A stretch of DNA of 62,643 nucleotides from a virus: positions 1 through 62,643 of the IMG/VR virus record IMGVR_UViG_3300044691_000243; one strand, written 5' to 3'. This document shows, in pieces, positions 31,173 through 40,118 of this stretch; within the stretch, counting starts at the first letter, position 1; each line of letters opens with the position of its first letter. The notes under the pieces are model-generated. The model was not told the DNA's origin and ran no database searches. It worked only from the letters and a program-made list of their open reading frames with translations. The translations under genes and the position numbers were made by a program.

Positions 31173-31541
31173 ATGAACTACCTCACCGTGTCCGACGTCG
31201 AGCGCCTCGCCAAGGCTGGCGTCAAGATCGAGTTCAACGACGTGCGAGATCAGGTCACCCAAGACCCAAACCCGCCGATCCGGGTGATGATGCCCGAGCC
31301 GTCAGAGAGGCCCACCACGCTGGACGAGGCGTTCTGGCAGCGCTGGCACCGAGCGCATATTTCAAATGCCTACAGTTATGCGCTGCCATTCCAAATTCAC
31401 GCCACCGAGTTCAAAGACAAAGTCTACGTGTTCGTGGCGCCAACCACCGCTGAGCCGTTTGTCTTGACCGACGAGGCACCATTATATCCCTCCGACAAGC
31501 TCATGGCTGAGCTGGCGTTGTGGGAGAGTACCAACAAATGA
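31173..31541 (+). CDS. Hypothetical early protein
   Basis: 122 residues, with GGAG 13 bases before the ATG. N-terminal LTVSDVERLAKAGVKIEFN looks like a helix plus strand; the centre is aromatic (WQRWHRAHISNAYSYALPFQ), and the C-terminus runs beta to helix. No family recognised. Its end overlaps the nuclease gene (ATGA). Confidence 0.72.
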   Translation: MNYLTVSDVERLAKAGVKIEFNDVRDQVTQDPNPPIRVMMPEPSERPTTLDEAFWQRWHRAHISNAYSYALPFQIHATEFKDKVYVFVAPTTAEPFVLTDEAPLYPSDKLMAELALWESTNK

Positions 31542-32242
31542 AGATCGAAGGTCACCCTAAAGCAGCGCCGCGCCAGAAGGCTTGGGCCTGGAGTTACTCC
31601 AAGCTGAAGAACTTCGAGGTGTGCCCGAAAAAGCACTACGAAGTGGACTTAGCTAAGACCTATGCCGAGGAGGAGAAGCCGGACGGCCCCCTTGCGTGGG
31701 GAAACCGGGTGCATGACGCGTTGGCAAAGGCTCTCAAGGGCGAGGCCGAGCTACCAGCGGAGATGCAGCATTACGCGGCATGGGTAGACCGGGTGAAGAG
31801 CGGTGCCGGCAAACTATATGTGGAGCAGAAATATGCGATCAACCGGCAATTCCAGAAGACGGCGTATTTCGCCGATGATGTGTGGTATCGTGGTGTTGGT
31901 GATGTGGTACGCGTGGATGGTGACCTAGCGCTCGTGCTCGACTGGAAGACCGGGAAAATCCTGGAGGACAGCGTTCAGCTGATGCTGATGGCGCAGTGTC
32001 TCTTCAGCCACTATCCCGAGCTCAAGTATGTGCGCAGCGAGTTCGTCTGGCTCAAGGACGACTGCAGCACGCCCGAGCTCTTCACGCGCAAAGAGGTTGG
32101 CGACCAGTGGATCGGGCTCTTGGATCGCGTCAACGCGCTGGAGCACGCTGCCAAGACGATGACTTATCCTCCGAAGCCCGGCCGCCTCTGCAGGAGTTAC
32201 TGCCCTGTTGAAAGTTGCCCGTTCCACAAGAAGGGTGCGTGA
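31538..32242 (+). CDS. PD-(D/E)XK nuclease, Cas4/RecB-like with Fe-S cysteines
   Basis: 234 residues. WSYSKLKNFEVCPKKHYEVD at the N-terminus, GVGDVVRVDGDLALVLDWKTGK (residues about 119-140, with the catalytic GxD and DxK) and a Cys-rich end CRSYCPVESCP. The four Cys (one N-terminal, three C-terminal) match the 4Fe-4S arrangement of Cas4/AddB nucleases. It probably processes DNA ends in recombination or replication. Start coupled by ATGA. Confidence 0.88.
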   Translation: MKIEGHPKAAPRQKAWAWSYSKLKNFEVCPKKHYEVDLAKTYAEEEKPDGPLAWGNRVHDALAKALKGEAELPAEMQHYAAWVDRVKSGAGKLYVEQKYAINRQFQKTAYFADDVWYRGVGDVVRVDGDLALVLDWKTGKILEDSVQLMLMAQCLFSHYPELKYVRSEFVWLKDDCSTPELFTRKEVGDQWIGLLDRVNALEHAAKTMTYPPKPGRLCRSYCPVESCPFHKKGA

Positions 32243-32454
32243 TGACAGTTCGCCAACCAACCAAGAACGAGGTTGCATCTACTACTAGCCGGGTCACCAA
32301 CCATCTCCGGTTCAAGTCAACCGCTGAGCGCGTTGCTGATATCGGGGAGCGTGAGCGCTCTGCCCGACGCGGCAAGGTAAAACCCGTCGACGACCCTAGC
32401 CCGTGGATCGGACAGTCACATGTCAGCAAATTGGTTTCAGGAGCGCTATCGTAA
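32242..32454 (+). CDS. Small basic hypothetical protein
   Basis: 70 residues, start coupled as TGATG. Polar and basic (RQPTKNEVASTTSRVTNHLR), with SARRGK encoded by a short TGCC-CGACGC-GGCA dyad copy (32361-32374). The end overlaps the next gene by 35 bases. No family recognised. Confidence 0.55.
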   Translation: MTVRQPTKNEVASTTSRVTNHLRFKSTAERVADIGERERSARRGKVKPVDDPSPWIGQSHVSKLVSGALS

Positions 32455-32647
32455 CGACATCGCCGGCCCGTGGCTGATGACGCCGCTTTATCATCCGCGC
32501 CGCTGGGCCGGATACTCGATGCGGCGCTGGCGGTGGGACAGCATATCTTACGGCGGTTCGTATGACGGCCTGTGGGAGTACGCCACCCACGAAAAATGTG
32601 CGAAATTATTTTTGGAGGAGACATATGGCAGACAAACGGGTTTTTGA
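32420..32647 (+). CDS. Small aromatic/Arg-rich hypothetical protein
   Basis: 75 residues. Unusually rich in Trp, Tyr and Arg (HPRRWAGYSMRRWRWDSISY). It overlaps its neighbours at both ends in different frames. No ribosome site stands out, so translation may be coupled. No family recognised. Confidence 0.5.
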   Translation: MSANWFQERYRNDIAGPWLMTPLYHPRRWAGYSMRRWRWDSISYGGSYDGLWEYATHEKCAKLFLEETYGRQTGF

Positions 32648-32720
32648 GTTCACGATCAACTTCTGGTACGTCGCCTATTGGCTTGGCGTGCTGGTAATCT
32701 ATCTGGCGGTTTTCCGATGA
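32625..32720 (+). CDS. 31-residue single-span membrane peptide
   Basis: ATG preceded by GGAGGAGA. A short charged start (MADKRVFEF) and one membrane helix (VAYWLGVLVIYLAVF). The stop overlaps the next ATG (ATGA), a strong sign that it is translated. Function unknown. Confidence 0.6.
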   Translation: MADKRVFEFTINFWYVAYWLGVLVIYLAVFR

Positions 32721-33004
32721 CGACGCTTGAGGAAGCCCTCACGGAAGCTGCCGGGCGGGGCCTCACGCACCTCACGCTCTACCCGACGTGGAGCAACGAC
32801 GGCAAGACCATTTACTGGAACGCTCGCGCGACGCCCTCTACAGGGCATCACTATGTCAGTGCCGCGCATAACGATCCGGTGGAGGCTATGCGCGTCGCGC
32901 TCACTGACCTGCCGCGCGCCAAAAAGCGAGTTACTGCCACGGTAACTGAGCCGCAGATGGAGAAAGAACCAGCGATGTCGCTCGATCCGGAGGAAGACCT
33001 ATGA
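32717..33004 (+). CDS. Hypothetical early protein
   Basis: 95 residues, start coupled by ATGA. An alpha/beta fold is likely (TLEEALTEAAGRGLTHLTLY, then DPVEAMRVALTDL). VTATVT in the C-terminal part is encoded by a palindrome copy with one changed base (32931). The last residues are acidic, and the stop overlaps the VRR-NUC start. No family recognised. Confidence 0.68.
   Translation: MTTLEEALTEAAGRGLTHLTLYPTWSNDGKTIYWNARATPSTGHHYVSAAHNDPVEAMRVALTDLPRAKKRVTATVTEPQMEKEPAMSLDPEEDL
32931..32945. repeat. 15-bp palindrome copy 13
   Basis: TTACTG-CCA-CGGTAA, one arm base changed. Inside the 32717-33004 gene, read VTATVT. Confidence 0.9.
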
Positions 33005-33510
33005 CACCCGAGGGCCGCGTTAAGGCAAAAGTCAAGAAGGCGCTGGACACGCTGGGCGCAGACTGCTGGCGTTTTATGCCGGTGCAGACTGGCTTCGGCT
33101 CGCCGGCCCTCGACTATCTTCTCTCTATACGTGGCCGGTTTGTCGCTATCGAAACCAAGGCGCCGGGGAGGAAGCTCACACCCCTCCAGGAGGGGACTAA
33201 AGCCGCAATCGAAGCAGCTGGAGGTATTGTCCTGATCGTCTGGGACGAGACGTCACTTGAGATTGCAATGAAGATTATTTTCGCACTGGAGTTCGCACCT
33301 AATGCCCCCACTAACAAGTTCCAAAGTGTCGCCGAGTGCGTCACACTCGCCGGTGAAGGATACACCGGCCGCCTCGAAGTCCAGCGTATTGATAAGCCGA
33401 AAGATCAAGGGGCGCGCGAACAACACTTGTGCTCCATCTACCACAGCGCAGCGGCTCACGCGGCAGCTCGCTGGCATCATGGCGCACCTTCAAAATCACC
33501 CAAACGATAA
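33001..33510 (+). CDS. VRR-NUC domain nuclease
   Basis: 169 residues. The first 85 are a VRR-NUC fold: TGFGSPALDYLLSIRGRFVA then IETKAPGRKLTPLQ, with catalytic Asp and Glu-x-Lys. The family cuts branched or flapped DNA and is common in phage replication blocks. The remaining 80 residues are Ala/His-rich and overlap another open frame (33302-33559), so the C-terminal part is less certain. Confidence 0.82.
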   Translation: MTPEGRVKAKVKKALDTLGADCWRFMPVQTGFGSPALDYLLSIRGRFVAIETKAPGRKLTPLQEGTKAAIEAAGGIVLIVWDETSLEIAMKIIFALEFAPNAPTNKFQSVAECVTLAGEGYTGRLEVQRIDKPKDQGAREQHLCSIYHSAAAHAAARWHHGAPSKSPKR

Positions 33511-33559
33511 GCTCTCGCAGATGCGAGTGTCGAAGATCAACGAATTACTGCGGCGGTAA
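33302..33559 (+). CDS. Possible overlapping small protein with S15-like end
   Basis: 85 residues in a second frame over the end of the VRR-NUC gene, with GGAG 10 bases before the ATG. The last 35 residues (RLTRQLAGIMAHLQNHPNDK) look like a real helical hairpin and faintly recall ribosomal protein S15; the Ser-rich first half looks forced. The final codons and TAA stop come from a palindrome copy (33545-33559). Confidence 0.42.
   Translation: MPPLTSSKVSPSASHSPVKDTPAASKSSVLISRKIKGRANNTCAPSTTAQRLTRQLAGIMAHLQNHPNDKLSQMRVSKINELLRR
33545..33559. repeat. 15-bp palindrome copy 14
   Basis: TTACTG-CGG-CGGTAA, one arm base changed. Ends the 33302-33559 frame and gives its TAA stop. Confidence 0.88.
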
Positions 33560-33703
33560 CAAATGCGCCTGAAACATTTTCCGCACATCAGGGCGCGACG
33601 CGGGGACCCGAAGGGGTATACCCGCTGGTTCTTGCCCGCGCTGTGACATGATGCTGGAGCGTGTCGGAGCTACCCCGCTCAAGACAAACAGAAAGCATAC
33701 GAC
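33560..33703. other. Short intergenic gap before the helicase gene
   Basis: No firm gene. A 27-codon frame (ATG at 33563) and a 19-codon frame (ATG at 33648, its stop overlapping the helicase GTG as GTGA) are possible leader peptides, without clear ribosome binding sites. Confidence 0.3.
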
Positions 33704-35251
33704 GTGAACTGTATTATATCGCGTGCGAATAAGGCCCTCCTGGTCCCCACGACTGGGCAGACCACGAATATGTTCCCGGAGGCGCCCCCGCTGGATGACT
33801 GGCTAGTCGTGCCGCACGATCTGCCGCGCACCATCATGTTGCGCTCAATGGGGTATGAAGTACCCAATCCGATGCTCTGCTATTACGACTGGCCCGGCGG
33901 GAAGCCTTTTGCTGTGCAGCGCAGGACCTGCGATCTCATGACTACGGCGGCGCGCTGCTATGTGCTCAACTCCATGGGCACCGGCAAGACGAAGGCGACG
34001 CTCTGGGCATGGGATTACCTGCACAGCCATGGCTATGCAGGAAAACTTCTGGTCGTTGCGACGCTCTCGACGCTACGATTTGTTTGGCAGGCCGAGGCCT
34101 TCGCGACCCTCCCACATCGAAAGGTAGCAATCCTCCATGGTACGAAAAAGCAACGCCTCGAACGCCTCGCGGAAGACGCGGACATCTACGTTATCAACCA
34201 CGACGGGCTCCGCACAATACAAGCCGAGCTTTTGTTACGAACTGACATTGACGTTCTCTGCCTCGACGAAGTTGCAGTGTACCGAAATAACTCGGATCGC
34301 TCAAAAGACATGCGAAAATTTGGTGTGAGATTTAAAATCGTATGGGGGCTTACAGGACGCCCTATGCCTAACGAACCGACAGACGTTTGGGGTATCAGCA
34401 AAGTCGTCACACCGGGAACCTCGCCGAAATACTTCCGTCAGGCACAAGAAATGCTGATGACGAAGATCAACAATTTTAAGTGGATACCGCGGCCAGAGGC
34501 GATAGACCGAGCCATCGCGATGCTCCAGCCGAACGTGAGGTTTGATCTCGACGCTGTCGTGGAGCTGCCCGAGGTGATACACCGCACGATCGACGTGCCG
34601 CTCACGCCTCTCCAGGCCAGCGTCTATAAAAAGCTCGCAAGCGAGTTCAAGGCAGATATCGATAGAGCCCAGGTCACTGCAGTGAACGCCGCGGTCGCCA
34701 TGGGCAAGCTGCTACAAGTGAGCGGTGGCTGGGTCTACGCCAACCCCGTCGGCGCCATCAACGTGTTCAAGGTCGACGAGCCGATGCCACGACATCAGAT
34801 GCTGATCGACCTGATCAACGAGAACGAGCGCAAGGTGATCGTTTACGTCCCATTCAGGCACGCGATCGAAGGGCTATCGCCACTTCTCACCGCGGCCGGT
34901 ATCGAACACGCCGTCGTACACGGAGATGTGACCGGCCGTGGAGAGCTATTTAACCAGTTCCAATTCACCGACAAGTACAAGGTCCTCTTAGCTCACCCTC
35001 AGTGTGTGGCCCACGGGCTCACGCTGACCGCCGCCGATACCGTGATCTGGTACATGCCGATCACGTCGCTGGATATTTTCGAGCAGGCCAACGCGCGCAT
35101 CACTCGCGTCGGGCAGAAGCACAAACAAAAAATCCTGATGTTGCAATCAACAAATGTTGAGAAGAAGATTTATGGCTTGCTGCAGCGGAAGCAAAAAGTG
35201 CAAGACACGCTTCTTGAAATGCTCGCCGACGCTACTGAGAAAGCAGCCTAA
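33704..35251 (+). CDS. SF2 (SNF2-like) DNA helicase
   Basis: 515 residues from GTG. NSMGTGKTKATLWAWDYL (motif I, near 90), VLCLDEVAVYRN (motif II with DE, near 186) and LTGRPMPNEPTDVWGI (motif III region) form the first RecA lobe. The second lobe ends with FEQANARITRVGQKH (motif VI, near 460). It is similar in plan to phage SNF2/DEAD helicases next to VRR-NUC genes, a frequent pair thought to act together on branched DNA. The ribosome binding site is weak, so the GTG start is uncertain. Confidence 0.9.
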   Translation: MNCIISRANKALLVPTTGQTTNMFPEAPPLDDWLVVPHDLPRTIMLRSMGYEVPNPMLCYYDWPGGKPFAVQRRTCDLMTTAARCYVLNSMGTGKTKATLWAWDYLHSHGYAGKLLVVATLSTLRFVWQAEAFATLPHRKVAILHGTKKQRLERLAEDADIYVINHDGLRTIQAELLLRTDIDVLCLDEVAVYRNNSDRSKDMRKFGVRFKIVWGLTGRPMPNEPTDVWGISKVVTPGTSPKYFRQAQEMLMTKINNFKWIPRPEAIDRAIAMLQPNVRFDLDAVVELPEVIHRTIDVPLTPLQASVYKKLASEFKADIDRAQVTAVNAAVAMGKLLQVSGGWVYANPVGAINVFKVDEPMPRHQMLIDLINENERKVIVYVPFRHAIEGLSPLLTAAGIEHAVVHGDVTGRGELFNQFQFTDKYKVLLAHPQCVAHGLTLTAADTVIWYMPITSLDIFEQANARITRVGQKHKQKILMLQSTNVEKKIYGLLQRKQKVQDTLLEMLADATEKAA

Positions 35252-35294
35252 TGCCCGATGGGGCCACTCTATATAACCAACAGGAGGTACCCTC

Positions 35295-35726
35295 ATGTCT
35301 GAAACTCTGCCGGCAGAGACCCCGGCAACGACCCCAAGCACTGTCGAAAAGCGCGTCAAGCAGTATATCGAAATCCGTGACGCACTCAAAGAAATGGACG
35401 CAAAACACGACGAGGCGAGGAAGCCGCTAGTGGAGCTTCAGAACCTGTTAACTGGTTGGATGCAGAACTTCCTGGAGCAGGCCGGCGCAGATAGCGTCAA
35501 AACCCCAGAAGGCACGTGTTACTCAACCACCCGGTTCACTGCCTCCCTCGCGGACCCCGAAGCATTCATGTCTTTTGTAAAGACCACAAACAACTACGAT
35601 CTTCTCGACCGCAAGGCCAACGTGACCGCGTGCCGTGATTTTGCGGCAGAAAATGGCACGCTTCCGCCCGGTGTCAACATGAGTGCAATCCGGACTGTGG
35701 GTGTGAGACGGGCGACTGGCAAATGA
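35295..35726 (+). CDS. Conserved phage hypothetical protein
   Basis: 143 residues after AGGAGGT. A helical N-terminal half (KRVKQYIEIRDALKEMDAKH) leads to a conserved-looking core (SVKTPEGTCYSTTRFTASLA, FMSFVKTTNNYDLLDRKANV) and PPGVNMSAIRTVGVRR. I recall similar small proteins beside single-strand-binding or polymerase genes in other phages, but no activity is known to me. Confidence 0.75.
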   Translation: MSETLPAETPATTPSTVEKRVKQYIEIRDALKEMDAKHDEARKPLVELQNLLTGWMQNFLEQAGADSVKTPEGTCYSTTRFTASLADPEAFMSFVKTTNNYDLLDRKANVTACRDFAAENGTLPPGVNMSAIRTVGVRRATGK

Positions 35727-35749
35727 CACGACGACCACAATCAGCCGAC

Positions 35750-35764
35750 TTACCGCGGCGGTAA
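35750..35764. repeat. 15-bp palindrome copy 15
   Basis: TTACCG-CGG-CGGTAA in the gap before the 35793 gene. Confidence 0.95.
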
Positions 35765-35792
35765 TTTATCTGTCCCAACATGGAGTTTCACT

Positions 35793-36920
35793 ATGAGTTC
35801 CGACTTGATGAATATTTCTCAGTTCAAAGGTATCACCCCCGCGGCTGCGTTCGCTGCGCTGGACCCCCACGCTGAAAGTTTGGCCGATGGTATCGGCTCT
35901 AGTTACGGCATCGTCGGCTACAAAGGCAAAGTCTGGTCTCTTCGCTTAAGAGGAGAGACCTACATGTTCGTGCGGCCCGACGATGGCTCGCCGGCCGCGT
36001 TCCTCGACGTGATTGTCCTACGCCAACTGCCGAACAAGTCGAAGAGCTACTACCCCAAAGACACCTATCAGGACGGCCAGATCGGCACGCGACCTGTCTG
36101 TTCGGCGCTCGACGGCGTGACGCCAGATGCCGACATCGCCACGCCGCAGAGCAACGCCTGCGCCGTGTGCCCGCGCAACGTGTTCAAGATAAATCCTGAA
36201 GGGCGTAAAACGCGCGAGTGCAGCGACTACAAGCGGCTCGCGGTGCTGATACTCCCTAGTTTAACGAAGGCGTTGCTTGGTGCGGCGCTCATGGAGCCGG
36301 TGTTCCTGCGCGTGCCGGCGGCGTCGCTGAATGATCTCGCCCTGCTCGGCGAGGGCATGTCGGCCCAGGGCTTCCACTATTCGAGCTACATCACCCGGAT
36401 CGGGTTCAACCCTGAAAAACCCCATCCTCAGATGACTTTCCGGGCGCTACAGGCTTTGACCGACAAAGAGGCGCCGACAGTGCTCCCGCTACGGGAAGAC
36501 CCGACGGCGATGCGGATCACGGGTGAGAACGAAGTCGGCAAGCTCGCGAAGACGCTCGCGCAACAGGGTGACCACGACGCTGCCGCTATCGTAGCTGCCG
36601 CAAACTTGAGGGAAGCCAAGGCAGCGGAAGCAGCGAAGGCAGCGGCAGGGGAAGCGGCCAAGGCAGCTGAAGCTGCCCGAGTAGCGGCAGAAGCCGCCGC
36701 CAAGACCGCCACCGCGCCCGTAGATACCGGGTTTGGCGACGTTGGCTCGCCGGCCTCTCCGCCTATCCAGCCCCTCCAGACTGGCACAGCTACCGGGTTT
36801 GATGTTAGCGGGGCGGGTGACGCCCCGGTCACCACCATGAACACCGTCTCTGACACAGGAGCTCCTGAAGATGCCGATGCAGACCTAGACGCCCGGATCG
36901 CGGCACTACTGCCGAAATGA
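35793..36920 (+). CDS. Conserved protein with Cys cluster, possible ssDNA-binding protein
   Basis: 375 residues. A folded N-terminal 250 residues contains CSALDG, CAVCPRN and ECSDYKRLAVLI, a likely zinc site in the middle of a beta-rich domain. Then come an Ala/Glu coiled coil (AAGEAAKAAEAARVAAEAAA) and an acidic C-terminal tail (DADADLDARIAALL). Zinc site plus acidic tail just before the primase-helicase suggests a single-strand-binding or recombination mediator role by analogy with gp32-type proteins. This is inference. Confidence 0.65.
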   Translation: MSSDLMNISQFKGITPAAAFAALDPHAESLADGIGSSYGIVGYKGKVWSLRLRGETYMFVRPDDGSPAAFLDVIVLRQLPNKSKSYYPKDTYQDGQIGTRPVCSALDGVTPDADIATPQSNACAVCPRNVFKINPEGRKTRECSDYKRLAVLILPSLTKALLGAALMEPVFLRVPAASLNDLALLGEGMSAQGFHYSSYITRIGFNPEKPHPQMTFRALQALTDKEAPTVLPLREDPTAMRITGENEVGKLAKTLAQQGDHDAAAIVAAANLREAKAAEAAKAAAGEAAKAAEAARVAAEAAAKTATAPVDTGFGDVGSPASPPIQPLQTGTATGFDVSGAGDAPVTTMNTVSDTGAPEDADADLDARIAALLPK

Positions 36921-36923
36921 TCC

Positions 36924-39900
36924 GTGACGGACTGGAACGTAGTACAGGCCTTCATGGCCAACATAGTACCTTGGCCGGGGTCCCCACAGGACCCCGGGTA
37001 TGTGAACCTGCACTACTCGATGCCAAACCCGAAGCCGACCCCAACGAAGCCCCTGATCAAGGGCATGGGGTGGCCGTTCAAGACCATTGAGGGTTTCATC
37101 GACCGCGCCTCGTGGGTCACCACGATGCCGGCGAAGTTCAAGGACGTGTGGTTCTGCACGTCGCTTCAGAGCATGGCTAGTGCCAATACCAAGGGCAAGC
37201 CTAAAGCTGTCCGGCTGGCCGCCAATGCTCTCAAGGTAAAAGCGCTCTGGATTGACGCCGACGTCGGTGTGCCAGAGCCCGGCAAGAAGCCGAAGTACCC
37301 CGACATCCAAACCGCGCTGAAGGCGATCCTGCTGTTTGCCAAGACTGTCGGGCTACCTGACCCTAGCGCGGTAGTCTACTCAGGCGGCGGTGTCCACGTC
37401 TACTGGATCAGCAAGGACCCGCTCGACCCCGCGCAGTGGGCGCCTTACGCCGCGGGCTTGAAGAGCCTGCTATTGGGGAACAATGTCCTCTGCGACGCCG
37501 GCCTCACGACCGACATCGCACGCATCCTGCGTGTTCCAGGGACATTCAATCACAAATACGACCCACCTAAGCCCGTCACGCTGGCCCCCATGCCGCTCAA
37601 GCTCTACGACTTCGAGCCACAGCTAGGATTTCTCAAAACCTTCGCAGGTCCGATCGCAGTACAGGGCAACCAAAAACCCCAGCCGGAAATATTCGCGGAA
37701 GGAGCAGACCTTGAGAGCTTCAAGAGACCGCCGGTGTTCAAGCCGGCCCAGCCGGAGCCCGATCTCAATGCCGGCATAGACAAGTTCGACGAGACGTTAC
37801 TGAAGGCCGCGCCCATCTTCAAAGAGTGCGGGTTCTACAAAGAAGCGCTTCTCAAGGGAGGAGCCAACTGCGGCAACGAGTTATGGATGTACTCCGTGCT
37901 CGGCGCGACCTTCATGGAGAACGGGAATGCAATTGCACACGCGATATCGAAAGGGCATGCGACTTATTCCGAGGCTGACACACAGGCGCTCTATGATCGG
38001 AAAGTGGCTGAACGACATGATCGGGGAATTGGATATCCCAGCTGCTCAGCCATTAAGGGGGCTGGCTGCACGGCGTGCGCGGCGTGCCCGCTGTTCACGA
38101 AAGGGAAGTCACCGCTCAGTATAAGGGACAAAATTACCGCCGCGGTAAATCCGACGACCCAAAGCGCCGCCGCGGTGCAGGTCGGCCTGCCGGCTAGTTT
38201 TGACCTGAACGGTGACGGGGTTATCTGCAAAGTCCTGGAGGACGAAGAAGACGGCGATATCACCACTATGATGATCCCGCTGTTCCAGTGCACCATGAGC
38301 GACTTCTGGCTGCAGAAGCACCCAGGCGAACATATAAACTTTACCATGACCGTGGATAAAGGGTGCACCGAGCAGGCAACGGTCGATCTCGGCGAGGTGG
38401 CGGCGCACGGGTTTCCCGGGTACCTCTGCAAGAGGCGGGTGCTGATCACCACCGTTGGCGAGCGTTACCTAAAGGAGTTTTTCTTGAGCATGATCGGTAA
38501 ACTACGCAGCCTTGCTGCTGCACAGACGTCTACGCCGTTCGGGTGGTACTCGCTCAACGGCGCTCGCCGCGGCTTTGTGTTTGGTGGCACAATCCTGATG
38601 GATGACGGCACAGAGCGCCCCTGCGGAGCTATTGACCCGAACATATCGCGCATGTACCAGCCCAAGGGCGATCTCGCGGAGTGGATGAAGGCGGCGAACA
38701 GCACCCTGGACCGCAGGCGACCAGAGTTGACATCAATCATCCTGACCGCGTTCGCTGCGCCCTTGATCTCGTTCACTGACCACAACAGCCTGATGATCTC
38801 GGCCTGCGGCACCGACAGCGGCGCCGGCAAGTCGTCGGCCGCCAAGATCGGCATGTCGGTCTGGGGCGACCCGATCCTGACCAAGGGGACCGAGAGCCAG
38901 ACGGTGAACAACATCACCACCGTGATGAAAACTATCCGCAACCTCCCTTTTTACTGGGACGAAATCACCGCCGAAGCAGAGCGAGAGAAAATCTCCAAGG
39001 TCATGATGGAGGCAGACGGTGGCAAGGAAAAAGGCCGCAACAAGGACGGCACCACCACACAAGCGGCGGGTACGTGGCAGCTGATGCTGAGTTACACCGC
39101 CAACCACAGTCTGAAGGAACATCTCCGTAAGCGGAACAGGGACACCAGCGCGCAGCTCATGCGATGTCTGGAGTGGGAGGTGAAGCGAGTTCAGGGCGGC
39201 ACCGGGCATATGCAGACAGCTGACGCCGATGTGCTGGTCGGACTGACCCGCAACAATTATGGCCTGATGGGTATGGTCTACGCCAAATACCTCGCGCTCA
39301 ACCACGCCCGCATCGCGCACGAGGTTCTCGCCAAGTGCAAGGCAATCCAGACGCTGCTGAAGCCGGGTGACGACGAGCGCCTCTGGACGACGGGGCTCGC
39401 GCTCATGACCCTCGCTGCGAAATACGCCAAGGACTGCGGGCTCAACATCGACCATGCCGAGATCGAGAAGTTCATGTATCAGGTCTACCAAAAAAATCTC
39501 TCTGATAGAGACCAGTTCGCGAGCGGCGGTCACGTTGACAACTCCGAAACCGTGCTGACCCGCTACCTTAGAGAGCGAGAAGCGCAGCAGCGTGTCGTGT
39601 GGACCAACTACATGCACAACAAGCAGGGCAAGCCATCGAAGCCAGTGCTGATCCTCAAGGGACCGATGGAAGCACGTAACAATATTGGCGCCGTCGAGGT
39701 GAGGTTCGCGCAGCAGAACGAGATTTGCGTGATTGCGAAGACTGACTTTGACGCCTACCTGGCCGAATACAAACACTCCGAGACGCAGATTTATGCCGCG
39801 CTCACGACGGTCTACGCCTACGAGAAACAGAAGCTGCAGATTTGCTCCGGGTACGTACAAGACCCCGGCCGGGAAGACTGCATCGTGCTCCACCTCAAGA

Positions 39901-40118
39901 AAGGCACGCCGCTGTGGTATTACCTTATGACCGGGATGCCACCCGAGGAGAAGGCGAAGCTGGAGGAAGGGCTCGAAGTAGAGCCGCTTGAAACCGGTTT
40001 AGACCCGAACGTACATGAAGGGGCCACCCTAGCGCCAATTCAAATTGATCCAGTGACCGGGCGGCCAAACGGCGCTTCCGTTAGGGAATTCGTACAGGGA
40101 GCAGCGCGTGGACCGTGA
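36924..40118 (+). CDS. Primase-helicase (PrimPol plus DUF927-type ATPase)
   Basis: 1064 residues from GTG. The N-terminal 250 residues look like an archaeo-eukaryotic-type primase: LWIDADVG, VVYSGGGVHVYWIS (near 153) and DIARILRVPGTFNHK. A Cys cluster CSAIKGAGCTACAACP (about 371-386) is probably a zinc site. The ATPase has ACGTDSGAGKSSAAK (Walker A, near 629) and LPFYWDEITAEAE (Walker B, near 678), as in DUF927 helicases. A single protein would prime and unwind, with the family A polymerase extending. A palindrome copy at 38135 reads ITAAVN. The last 11 bases overlap the next gene. Confidence 0.88.
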   Translation: MTDWNVVQAFMANIVPWPGSPQDPGYVNLHYSMPNPKPTPTKPLIKGMGWPFKTIEGFIDRASWVTTMPAKFKDVWFCTSLQSMASANTKGKPKAVRLAANALKVKALWIDADVGVPEPGKKPKYPDIQTALKAILLFAKTVGLPDPSAVVYSGGGVHVYWISKDPLDPAQWAPYAAGLKSLLLGNNVLCDAGLTTDIARILRVPGTFNHKYDPPKPVTLAPMPLKLYDFEPQLGFLKTFAGPIAVQGNQKPQPEIFAEGADLESFKRPPVFKPAQPEPDLNAGIDKFDETLLKAAPIFKECGFYKEALLKGGANCGNELWMYSVLGATFMENGNAIAHAISKGHATYSEADTQALYDRKVAERHDRGIGYPSCSAIKGAGCTACAACPLFTKGKSPLSIRDKITAAVNPTTQSAAAVQVGLPASFDLNGDGVICKVLEDEEDGDITTMMIPLFQCTMSDFWLQKHPGEHINFTMTVDKGCTEQATVDLGEVAAHGFPGYLCKRRVLITTVGERYLKEFFLSMIGKLRSLAAAQTSTPFGWYSLNGARRGFVFGGTILMDDGTERPCGAIDPNISRMYQPKGDLAEWMKAANSTLDRRRPELTSIILTAFAAPLISFTDHNSLMISACGTDSGAGKSSAAKIGMSVWGDPILTKGTESQTVNNITTVMKTIRNLPFYWDEITAEAEREKISKVMMEADGGKEKGRNKDGTTTQAAGTWQLMLSYTANHSLKEHLRKRNRDTSAQLMRCLEWEVKRVQGGTGHMQTADADVLVGLTRNNYGLMGMVYAKYLALNHARIAHEVLAKCKAIQTLLKPGDDERLWTTGLALMTLAAKYAKDCGLNIDHAEIEKFMYQVYQKNLSDRDQFASGGHVDNSETVLTRYLREREAQQRVVWTNYMHNKQGKPSKPVLILKGPMEARNNIGAVEVRFAQQNEICVIAKTDFDAYLAEYKHSETQIYAALTTVYAYEKQKLQICSGYVQDPGREDCIVLHLKKGTPLWYYLMTGMPPEEKAKLEEGLEVEPLETGLDPNVHEGATLAPIQIDPVTGRPNGASVREFVQGAARGP
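38135..38149. repeat. 15-bp palindrome copy 16
   Basis: TTACCG-CCG-CGGTAA inside the primase-helicase gene, read ITAAVN. Confidence 0.95.
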
